Both the position numbers and the translations under genes were made by a program. Of a stretch of 64,000 bases of DNA, positions 55,309 to 64,000 are shown one piece after another. The notes beneath the pieces were generated by a model, which was not told the origin of the DNA, searched no databases, and saw only the letters and a list, made by a program, of their open reading frames with translations. Origin of the DNA: Termitomyces sp. T153 (Eukaryota; Basidiomycota; Agaricomycetes; Agaricales; Lyophyllaceae); assembly GCA_018296165.2 (NCBI GenBank), contig JACKQL020000047.1, positions 62,001 to 126,000 of the forward strand. Direction: 5' to 3'. Within the stretch, counting starts at the first letter, position 1, and every line of letters begins with the position of its first letter.

Positions 55309-55654
55309 CTATCCCAACCCCGTAGTTCGGAGTACCCCTTGAGTCGGACGTCACAATCTAGTCACACTTAGTCAGACACCCTTTTCAAACTCCACCCAGA
55401 GAATAACAGGACGCGCGCAAGAGAATACACTAGGAAATTTCAGACTCCGCCTTGCCGTCCAATCGGCAGGCGTGACACTGACCTCGACCATCATCCACGA
55501 CGGGAGACAACGACAACACTGTTCCAGTTGGAAATAGGTAAGTAGTCATACTGTTGTCTGTGTCTCAAGTTTCGGACACTCGACGTGGCTATTTCCCACA
55601 AAACTTTTTTTTTGTCCGACTCAAGGGGTACTCCAAACTACGGGGGTGGGATAG
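55309..55654. mobile_element. Short TIR element (MITE-like), 346 bp, TA flanks
   Basis: The left arm CTATCCCAACCCCGTAGTTC.. and the complement of the right arm CTATCCCACCCCCGTAGTTT.. match over about 40 bp and continue with GGAGTACCCCTTGAGTCGGA. TA dinucleotides flank both ends (55,307-55,308 and 55,655-55,656). The interior has no coding capacity. It sits ~200 bp upstream of the PrpF gene, close enough to affect its promoter. Superfamily is uncertain; TA flanks suggest Tc1/mariner-type. Confidence 0.78.
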
Positions 55655-55869
55655 TACAACTGTTCCTTTGAAAGACTTTAAGTTTACTCTCGTGCAACGT
55701 TACCATGTCTCACATGCTACTGTCACATATTTTGAACAGCACAAGCTCCTAGCTTATTTTCTGACCTTGTATCCTTACTCCTGTTTCTGGATGTCACTGG
55801 TCTGATCAACCAGCCCTACCATCTATGTGAGTAATCAACTAAAAATTCTATTACTAACCTATGGCATAT

Positions 55870-58437
55870 AGGACCCATCTTTGCTCAGCAATGCTGGCCA
55901 AGTCTGCAGCTATGGCAGCTCCCAAAGACACCACAGAAAACCACACACCTCAGGAAGCGCCATCATAGCTGACTGAGCTGGACAGTATGACAGGATCAAC
56001 AACCCCCAGTGCTGCAAGCCCCTGGAGGGCTGGCACCACCCCTGCAATAAAGGCAGATGCTCCTGAGTTGCAGACTAACTGGGATTCTCACCTCTTGGCA
56101 GGTGAAGGTACTATCTTGCTGGAGAAAACTCAAGTTCTCATGACAAAAAGTCCAGTACCAACAAGTACTGCAACACTTATTCCCACTTGACAGTAGACAC
56201 CAGCAGTCCTGTCTTTGGTAGTAATGCTACTGTATTAGCAGAATCTACTTGTATATAGACCAGTAAGAAAAGTCAGCTTCTTGTTGAGAATCTCCAAGGA
56301 AAAGATCCATCAACACACCTTCAGGGGCTCACCCAGAGCAGGGCAGAGTGGTGAACCTTGCACGTCAGTTGATGACTGTTGAATAATGGGAACTGATAGC
56401 CCAAAGGGCAGATCAGATCTGCCAAACACAGAAAAAAGACAAAATTTTCTGGGCCAAAGAAAATTCCAGTGCATCTGAAGAGTCAGACTCAGAGATTGAC
56501 ATACCTGACAAGGGAAAGGGGGCTGACCCACAAAACTGGGGTGCCCTCAACCTGCCTGAGATGGAAATGGACATGGAAGTCCAATGAGCCCTTCTCTCAA
56601 CTAAACATCTGGGAAAAGCAACTGACAGAGAAGCAGAGAGTCACTGCCAATGTCAAGAGCAAGAGCCAGTCTCCAACACCAAACCACCAACTGTAATTAA
56701 GGTGGAACAAGAGAATGGTGAGACCATGCCACAAGAAATGCCATCACATGATGAGATCAAAAAATATTTGCAAGATCAGTGTGAGCTGGCTAAGGAACTG
56801 AACTGTGTTCAACAGAAACAAAGGATGGCTCATAATAAAAGAGAATGCACAGGTTTGGCATTTGTGTCTAGTAAATTAGCAGAACTCATAGGACAGGTCA
56901 CCAAAAGCCAGGTCAAACCCAGCAACCTATGTGAAAGGAGGGGTGCTACCCTGTGTAGCAAGGACCCTACACAACTCTTTGCCCAAGTCACAGGCAAGAG
57001 TGCCCTCAGCCAAGCATTCAGGAATCTAGATGATACAGATGGAAGTGAGCCCTTGGATAGCTCATCCTCCTCCTCCTCAAGCTTGGAATCAGGACTGGAA
57101 ACTGGAAGCAGTAGTTACAACTCTGAGTTGGACCACCTGAGTGACATGAGCAATGACTCTCACTCTAGTTCAAATTCTCTGAGTGAGAGTTCAGAGGATA
57201 ACTCATGAAGCCAACATCAGGTGTGGCCATAACAAGGGGAAATGGGGGAAGAAGGCAAAGAAAACCAGGGAGTCAAGGTCTTGAGGCTGCAACAAACACC
57301 AAAAGACACTGATCAAGCCAATGCCCCATGAAAAGTATGGAGAACAAGCCAAGTATTGTGCATTCCAAAAGTTCTCCATGCATGGTACAGCCTATGTAAA
57401 ATATGGCTACATAGAGAAACATCATTAGGTGATGATTCTCTCTGAATTCTTGATGGGGAGAGCTTACACTTTCTACACACAGCAAGTTTCACTAGCCCCA
57501 CATAAGTGGATGCTGAAAGAGTTCTTCACCAAACTATTCAATTACTGCTTTCCAATAGACTACAGAAACCAGCAGCAAGTATGTCTTGATAAGTTTGAGC
57601 AAGGAGGATGGCCTGTAAAAGAATATGTGGTGGACCTTGATGAGCTGTTTACTATAGTGGGGTCTGGCAGCCACCAAGCCTGAGTAGTCAACTCTTTGAT
57701 GGTTTCTGTCCATCTATTAGGAAGTCCCTCCTCCATGCCCATCTTAACCAAGAGCAGTCAAGCTGGAATGCGTTGGTATGGGAGGCTGAATACTAGGAGA
57801 TGGCTGAGAATATGGACATGGAAGAAGCACAAAAAACTCACCAGCCCAATGATTGTAAGAGCCACTGCAAATGCCAGAGGGAACAGAGGTCAGAGCAGAC
57901 AGGGCACCCCAGGAGCCCCAGATGCACAGATTTGCTCACCTTTTTGGAAAGAAAACAAATACCACCCTGGGGGTAGCCTTGATGCAGGTGGGAGGTAGAG
58001 GAAGGGGAGGGAGACCACAGTCTGGACCCCCCTAGCCTAGTAAGCAGCCACCAGCTTCTTCCTCACAAGGAAAGGTCATTCTGAGCCAAAAGGAAGAAGC
58101 TGAATTGTGTGCTACAAATGAATGTTTCAAATGTAGGGAACAGGGACACTTAGCTCACAACTGCCCTCATGCTCATACAGCTAGGTTGTCCACTGGGAAG
58201 CCACCAGGGCTGAAAGCATATGGTCTGTCTGTTGACTTGGCAAAAATGGAGCAGCTTAGGCTGGCCAGTTTGGAAGAAACCACTGAGCTTATGGTAGGAG
58301 TCCTGGCATTATGGAACTCTGGTTTGATATTGTCTGATGCTGCTGAGGAGCTGCACTTAGACCTGAGTAACCCAGAAGGAACCAAATTTGGGGACCCACC
58401 AGACCTTGAAACAGTCAAACTCATCATCTGGCAGTGA
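55870..58437 (+). pseudogene. gag region of the second gypsy family
   Basis: 56,702-57,208 encodes an N-terminal segment with a Ser/Asp-rich tail (DSSSSSSSSLESGLETGSSS). A capsid block follows at 57,440-57,680 (FLMGRAYTFYTQQVSLAPHK, WMLKEFFTKLFNYCFP, FEQGGWPVKEYVVDLDELFT). A canonical CCHC knuckle (CFKCREQGHLAHNC) lies at 58,120-58,165. Frames change between blocks. Confidence 0.75.
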
Positions 58438-58651
58438 TGATGACCCATCCCTGACCAATTATGACTTTGTGGGTCAACTATAGGAGCACCACCCCAGGAG
58501 GTTTGACCCAGATGACAATCAGGGAGTGGGAGCTCTCTTTGTGGCTGTGACTTGACCCTCTGAGGAACTGAAAATGGGAGGTCAGTCTTGATTAACAAAG
58601 GCAGAGCTGGCTGAGCTGGGATTCCATGAGGAAGTCCAGCTGGGCCCATGT

Positions 58652-58966
58652 ATGAACATCAGGGAGCTCCTAGGATTAGTTGAGAACACTGAAGAATGCC
58701 TGGAGTTGCTGCAAATTCTCAAAGATCCTTGTAAGTGGCTGGGCAATGGCTTGTTCCAAGCCCTGGAGTTTCTAGTAGAAAGCATGCAGCTCTACTCAGG
58801 CAACCCAAGCAATATACTGCAGAAACAAGGCCAGTGGTTCTGTGTCATGCAGATCTCAGAGGAAGAATTGGTGGTCATTGATTGCATATTGGACACTGAT
58901 GACATTCTTGCTATGGATGTGGCTACTGATGCCCAATTTGAGATGGAGCTGTTGTATGCCACCTAA
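58652..58966 (+). pseudogene. gag-protease linker frame, unassigned
   Basis: 104 open codons (MNIRELLGLVENTEECLELL .. DAQFEMELLYAT) between the zinc knuckle and the protease. Position suggests a linker region of the same polyprotein; no domain is recognised. Confidence 0.5.
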
Positions 58967-59486
58967 CATGCAGAACAATTGGGTACTCCACTGACCCAAC
59001 AGTCACAATTCTGCTCTCTATTAATCTAGGATAGGTGAGCCTGGAATGCTTGTTAGGCACTAGAGTCCAGCACCTTGTATGACAGTCAGACTCAACATAG
59101 TCAATACTCTGGCTGCTGCTTCCAAGTGGAGCAAGTCTGTAGACAGAGGTATCTAATATCAGATCACTTAATTAGGAAATGTATGGTCATTTGTGGCACT
59201 TGCCTGTGCAACTCCTATTTTAACATAGAAAATTGGTGGGTGATGCACCAGGAGCACAACTGTTGATGGGAACAGCTCTCTTGGGTCTAGCATACCAGAC
59301 ACCATGACAACAATCTCTACCTTGACCAACTTTTTGGCTGTGAAAAGGTAAAATCCACACAATCTAAGTTTTGAGAATTGCTACTTAGGGGCTGAATTGA
59401 CTAATTCAATATCACTACTGTGAGGTTCTTGAACTTTATGGCCAACAAGTAGAAGTGGTACTTATTCAGCAGTTCAGCACAACTCC

Positions 59487-59860
59487 ATGTGTGCCTATGA
59501 CACTTCCCACCAGGTACCCAAACCCTTGATAATTGTGGTACACATCAATAACCACCCAGCACATGCCATGATAGACTTGAGGTCTCTAGGGGACTTTGTA
59601 TCCAGCACCCTCACTCAGCAGTTAAATCTGGAGCAGAGGGAGCTGCCTAACCCCATTGCCATCCAGCTGGCAGTGCAGAGATCCCACTCTCAAATCAACT
59701 TTGGGACTATGGCAGAGTTTCAGTATCAGGCTATCTGCAAAAAAGATACTTTGATGTGATTAACCTTTTGGGATATGACTTGATCTTGGGTACCCCTTGG
59801 CTGTTTCAGCACAAGGTGACATATGGTCTGAACCCTCCTAGTGTTGTGATGGGAAGCCCT
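59487..59860 (+). pseudogene. Protease of the second gypsy family
   Basis: It reads PKPLIIVVHINNHPAHAMID, LRSLGDFVSSTLTQQLNLEQ and, after a stop and frame change, LGYDLILGTPWLFQHKVTYG. The last block (YDLILGTPWL) is the conserved C-terminal part of gypsy proteases. The active site, normally D-S-G-S, reads D-L-R-S. Confidence 0.8.
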
Positions 59861-59929
59861 GCTACCTTGCCAATGACAGGCAATGGAATTACATGGCTGG
59901 CTTCTCATGCAGTCAAAATGTATGAAGAG

Positions 59930-61380
59930 AACCTAGATAAAGTTCGAGAGGAGCTGCAGAAATACACTCAGCCTGTATGCAAATCTGCAAATGAGACTCC
60001 TTTACCACCTTTAAGGGTGATCAATCATGAGATTCCACTGATTTATCCCTCAAAAATATACCAGTGGTGGCCATCTTGGTGTCCAGAAGCTATGTGACCA
60101 CAATGGATTGCCAAATGCAATGCATACATCTGTAGCAGCTGCTGGTGTGTAACTAGCAATGGGAACACTGTCCCCATGTTACTGATACCAAAACCTGGGC
60201 CTGTGAAGCCAGGTGAGATGCCATGCATGCACATAGTGTTTGACCTACACACACAGAATGCTAATACCATTAACTCATTACCAGATATTGATGGTATTTT
60301 GAGGCAAGTGGCCCATGGTAAATACTGATCCATACTGGATGGGCAGGATGCCTATGAACAAATAAGGATCATACCTGAACATGTTGATTGATTCACAGTA
60401 ACCACCTCTGACAGCAATATAGTCAGCAATGTTCTGCAGCAAGGGGACTGCAATGCCCCAGCTACTTATCAAGCTTTGATGAATCACATATTCTTGGCTT
60501 ACCTGGGGAGGTTTCTGGATGTCTATCTAGATGACATCATCATTTATTCTGACTCCCTAGAGGAACATGTACAACATGTCAGACTAGTGATTGACATCCT
60601 TGGGAAAGAGAAGCTTTACCTTGGCAAAAAAAGGATCCATTTCCTGTGCAAGAAAATGAAGGTCCTTGAGAGGATAGTGGACAACCACAGTATCTAGATG
60701 GATCTGTACAAGGTCAATGCATTGGTTAGCTGGAAGACTCCCACTAACCAACACCTACTGAGAGAGTTCTTGGGAGAAGCAGGATATTTGGCTGATGACA
60801 TTGATTGCATGTGCATCCCTATGGAAATCCTACATGGGCTCACTTGTGATACAGTACTGTTCAGGTGGGAGTACACTTATCAATGGGCTTTTGAAGATAT
60901 CAAGAAGCTAGTGACTCATTGTAAGAGACACCACCATAAACCCTTGATGTATGGACCAAATGCAGACCCAGTCAATGTTGTGACTGATGGCTGTGGGATG
61001 GGCATAGCAGGCATAGTTAGTCAGGGAAAGGAATGGCAGACTACAAAGGTTGCTGCATTTTTTTCAGCTAAACTAACCTCAGCACAACAAAACTACCCTG
61101 TCCAGAAGATCAAAATGTTGGCAGGTGTCAAAACAATAATGCAGCATTGCAACATCCTACAAGGGGTAAAGTTTAAGTAGTACACAAACCATAAAGGTCT
61201 GATTCACCTTATCCATCAGAAAAACTTGTCAGGCCAACAAGCACAGTGGCTAGAAAAGATAGCTGAGTTCAATTTTGAAGTCAAGTACATCCCATGGGTC
61301 AAAAACATACTCTCCAATGTGCTATCATGCTTCTATGCATATGATGAGCCTGGAAAAGTCCAAGCTAGGAGTGAATATAC
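59930..61380 (+). pseudogene. Reverse transcriptase and RNase H of the second gypsy family
   Basis: RT blocks: PMLLIPKPGPVKPGEMPCMH, VFDLHTQNANTINSLPDIDG, SILDGQDAYEQIRIIPEHVD, NAPATYQALMNHIFLAYLGR and FLDVYLDDIIIYSD, so the YLDD site is intact. The connection (LREFLGEAGY) and RNase H (VVTDGCGMGIAGIVSQGKEW, AAFFSAKLTSAQQNYPVQKI, YTNHKGLIHLIHQKNLSGQQ) follow. At least four in-frame stops are present. Confidence 0.82.
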
Positions 61381-61920
61381 ATACCAGGATGTTATTGATA
61401 ATGATGCTTTGACAGATCATGGTGTTTTAATGCCAGTTCTAGTGGGAAAAGAGGCTCAGTATGCTGGCTTACACAGCATTGAGGTTGGCAGGGACAAACT
61501 GGAGACAGAGGGTGCAAACACAGGTTCTGCAGTCCCTGTGGTGGCATGAGCTTCAGGAACTCCAGCTTGATGGTGACAGGAACGAACACCAGCAGAGACT
61601 GGCTGACCAGAAACAAGCTGTGAGTTTATAGCACAAATGGCCCAGAATTTTGCTCTGAAGGGCCCAGGCCCACAGAGTTGAAAGGAGGGTGGGGAGCCTG
61701 TACCTAAAACCAAGAAACTACTAATTTGGATCCCAGCACAAAAAATCCCCAATAAGGAAGAAGTTTGTGACAAAGAACTCATCTAATGTGCAGAAAGACT
61801 AAAAAAAATAATGAGCATAGATCAACTGGTAGCATTAACTGAAATGCTGAACAGAGGGTGTGAACCCCTAGATATCCTTGAAAGTGTCAGAGGAAGATAT
61901 TTCGAGGATAATGTGTTCTG

Positions 61921-63274
61921 ATGGTTATGGAAAACCCCCATGAACATAAGAACACTGAAGTAACAAAGGATGAGATCATTTACCTCAAAGCAAATGACAC
62001 CCATCTACTTTGTATACCAAAAATTCATGTCTCAGAAAGAAGCCTCAGGGAAATTGTGATAGCTGAGGCCCATTCAGTCCTAGCTCACCTGGGTGCCAGT
62101 AAAACTTTGGCTTACTTTCATGAACAAGTCTGGTGGAAGGAAATGCACTGAGATGTACAGACCTACTGCAGATCCTGCTCTACATGTAGTCACACTAAGC
62201 CTACCAATCAGAAGCCATATGGCCTATTACACCCACTCTCTGTACCCACCCAACCATAGGAAGTGATTGGGATAGATTCTGTGGGACTTCTGCCAAAATC
62301 TAAAAACCATGATGCTGTCTTTGATTCCGTCACAGTGGTTATTGATCACTTGACAAGAATGGTACACCTCATACCTAGCCAAACTATGTATGCTGCAAAA
62401 GATGTAGCTGAAATGATATTCACAGAAATATACAAATGCCATGGACTGCCAAAAGCCATAATCAGTGACTATGATAGTTATTACACCAGCACTTTTTGGA
62501 CTCACCTCCATTTCCTCATTGGAACTCATCTGAAAATGTCAAGTTCATACCATCCCCAAACTGATGGAGCTACAGAATGTGCCAATCACACTGTGACTCA
62601 AATGATAATGCAAAGCATTAGTCCAGCTCAAACAGATTGGGTGACAAGACTTCCTGCTGTTGAATTTGCCATTAATTTAGCTTGATCTGACAGCACAGGG
62701 TACTCACCTTTTTTCCTGAACCACAGAAGAATGCCACATTCCATGATATGGAATAATGCAGCCCCAGACAAGTACATGGGAGTTTGTGTATATGCACAAT
62801 GACTCAGATCTGCCATAATAGCAGCCTATGACAGTATCTTGGCAGCATGCATCAAACAGACTAGGTTGGCAAACTGGTAACACCAGGCTGCACCCTTCAG
62901 CAAGGGAGACTTAGTATATGTGTCCACAAAAAACCTGACTTACCCAGAAGGTTTGGCATGCAACTAATACCCAATTTTGTGGGCCCTTACTTGATCATGT
63001 GTGACTATGGAAACCACTCTTTCATGTGAATTTACCTGCTTCCATGCATTGTAGAGGCATTCATGACATACTTCATGCATCTTTGCTCCACATACACCAC
63101 CCAAACAACAACAGGTTGTTTCCAGGACATTTGGATGAGCAGATCATAGAGCCCAAGCAACACCCAGTGGAGTGGGCTGCTGACAAAATCATAGGTCATG
63201 CTGACTCCCTAGACCACAAACTGTTTCAGGTCTTATGGAAATCCAGAGACAGAATTTGGTTAATGGAAAACTAA
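61921..63274 (+). pseudogene. Integrase and chromodomain-like tail of the second gypsy family
   Basis: The zinc-binding part reads EAHSVLAHLGASKTLAYFHE with TYCRSCSTCS. In the core the catalytic triad is complete: IGIDSVGLLPK (Asp), AIISDYDSYYTSTFW (Asp) and YHPQTDGATECANHTV (Glu). From 63,160 VEWAADKIIGHADSLD and FQVLWKSRDRIWL resemble a chromodomain-type C-terminus. Stops split the region between 62,690 and 63,030. Confidence 0.8.
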
Positions 63275-63280
63275 GCAGAG

Positions 63281-63541
63281 GACTTAGAACTACTCAAGCT
63301 GTATCTAGAGGCTGACAGCATAAAAAGTGTGGCAGAGCTACCAATTGGGAATGACATCCTGCCACCACACAATCCTCAAATTTTCTTTGAGTCAGCACCC
63401 TCAAAAATTTCAACTCTCAGTAGTATAAAAGGACCACTCCCCAGCAAACTTATGCCTGCAATTGTGGTTTCTTGCTTGAGCCTACTTGCTTGCATAACTG
63501 CATCCTCCTTTTACCTCCCAGGTCACCTATCTTACCTCCCA
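63281..63541 (+). promoter_or_regulatory. Promoter-like leader with TATA box (AGTATAAAAGG, ~63,421)
   Basis: A TATA box lies about 120 bp upstream of the ATG at 63,542, with a C/T-rich leader (CCTCCTTTTACCTCCC) between. It could be part of a 3' LTR of the preceding element or the promoter of the next frame. Confidence 0.45.
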
Positions 63542-64000
63542 ATGGAGTGCTCAAACAAGCACCCAGTGAGCCCTGCAGCCAAAAACCTTCCTAATGGTCC
63601 TCAAGCCCACACATGTCCACTTCATCATTATGCCACTCCCAGCACTGTCAAGTTCCAGCCTGACACTGGGATGATAACCCTGATGGATCCTGGCAGTTGT
63701 AAGCCTGGATTAGCAATCTCCACCACACAGTTCCAGGCCTACCACAATTGGGATGCCAACTGCTGCAAGGACCCTTACCACACTGATCACAACCCTATGC
63801 CAGCCAATTATCCCAACATTGCTCACAGCTTCAACCATCACCCTACCTACCTTTGCAAGCTTGTTGAATGGAATCAGGGATGCCAGGGCTTCTTCTTCTC
63901 CTCCTACTCCATCCCCCCTACTGCCATGCAATTTAGATTGGTCAACCCTTGCTACAAGTCATTCATGGAAGTAGGACTCCTCAGGCTTAATGGCAATGTG
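63542..64000 (+). CDS. Unassigned reading frame, open to window end (partial)
   Basis: From the ATG at 63,542 (MECSNKHPVSPAAKNLPNGP) 153 codons run without a stop to the last base. The residues are rich in Pro, His, Asn and Cys, for example CKPGLAISTTQFQAYHNWDA and FFFSSYSIPPTAMQF. No family is recognised. It lies in CpG-free DNA just after a dead gypsy element, yet keeps its frame, which may be chance or may mark a gene carried by another element. The 3' part lies outside the window. Confidence 0.4.
   Translation, partial: MECSNKHPVSPAAKNLPNGPQAHTCPLHHYATPSTVKFQPDTGMITLMDPGSCKPGLAISTTQFQAYHNWDANCCKDPYHTDHNPMPANYPNIAHSFNHHPTYLCKLVEWNQGCQGFFFSSYSIPPTAMQFRLVNPCYKSFMEVGLLRLNGNV

Larger units (their letters stand above)
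55830..63280 (+). mobile_element. Decayed Ty3/gypsy element of a second family, ~7.4 kb
   Basis: On the plus strand gag (about 55,870-58,437), protease (59,487-59,860), RT and RNase H (59,930-61,380) and integrase with a chromodomain-like tail (61,921-63,274) follow in Ty3/gypsy order. Stops are frequent, many explicable by C-to-T or G-to-A changes, and only about six CpGs remain in 8 kb. No clear LTR pair could be defined at the ends. An RNase H fragment of the same family lies at 14,400-14,790. Confidence 0.82.

Noticed and set aside
55830..63280. An autonomous second-family gypsy element (YLDD and DDE motifs intact)
   Set aside because: The protease active site is lost, several stops split RT, integrase and gag, and no LTR pair can be defined.

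Overview
The window looks like nuclear DNA of a filamentous basidiomycete, probably Agaricomycotina. Genes are densely split by 40-60 bp GT..AG introns, two tRNA genes are eukaryotic (one with an intron next to the anticodon), and several families are typical of mushroom-forming fungi (a DUF6534 membrane protein, DUF2828, an IFI6-like protein). There are no bacterial operons, CRISPR arrays or phage genes.

Layout. 1-10,990 is a graveyard of Ty3/gypsy retroelements: a minus-strand gag-protease-reverse transcriptase relic cut by the window edge, further LTR pieces, a chromodomain pol end with polypurine tract and 3' LTR, and AT-rich repeats. 11,000-14,400 is a CpG-normal island holding a short secreted-type reading frame, a PalC-like BRO1 pseudogene, tRNA-Val(AAC) and a bHLH pseudogene that contains a ~112 bp micro-inversion. 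14,400-26,300 is a second nest of gypsy and copia debris with a 1.1 kb internal inversion and two solo-LTR insertions that keep their target duplications. 26,900-55,110 is the gene-bearing block: geranylgeranyl diphosphate synthase (-), GCN1 (-) divergent from the CTD-kinase gamma subunit CTK3 (+), tRNA-Gly(GCC), a DUF6534 protein (-), a family III CoA-transferase (+), an IFI6/IFI27-like small membrane protein (+), a pogo-like MITE, a DUF2828 pseudogene (-), a beta-propeller lactonase (-) and an intronless PrpF-family isomerase (-). 55,300-64,000 is a short TIR element followed by an ~7.4 kb decayed gypsy element of a second family and an unassigned frame open to the window edge.

How it fits together. 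GCN1 (amino-acid starvation signalling) and CTK3 (RNA polymerase II CTD phosphorylation) share a 257 bp divergent promoter; the remaining genes look like independent housekeeping or metabolic units. The most striking pattern is at the DNA level: the transposon blocks are almost free of CpG, whereas genes and at least one young solo LTR keep CpG. A duplicated promoter segment has one copy in each compartment, and all five of its CpGs are changed to TpG or CpA in the transposon-block copy. This points to methylation-driven C-to-T decay of repeats. I found no clearly new functional system; the strongest new observations are the compartment-specific CpG loss and two inversions recognised because protein homology switches strand.
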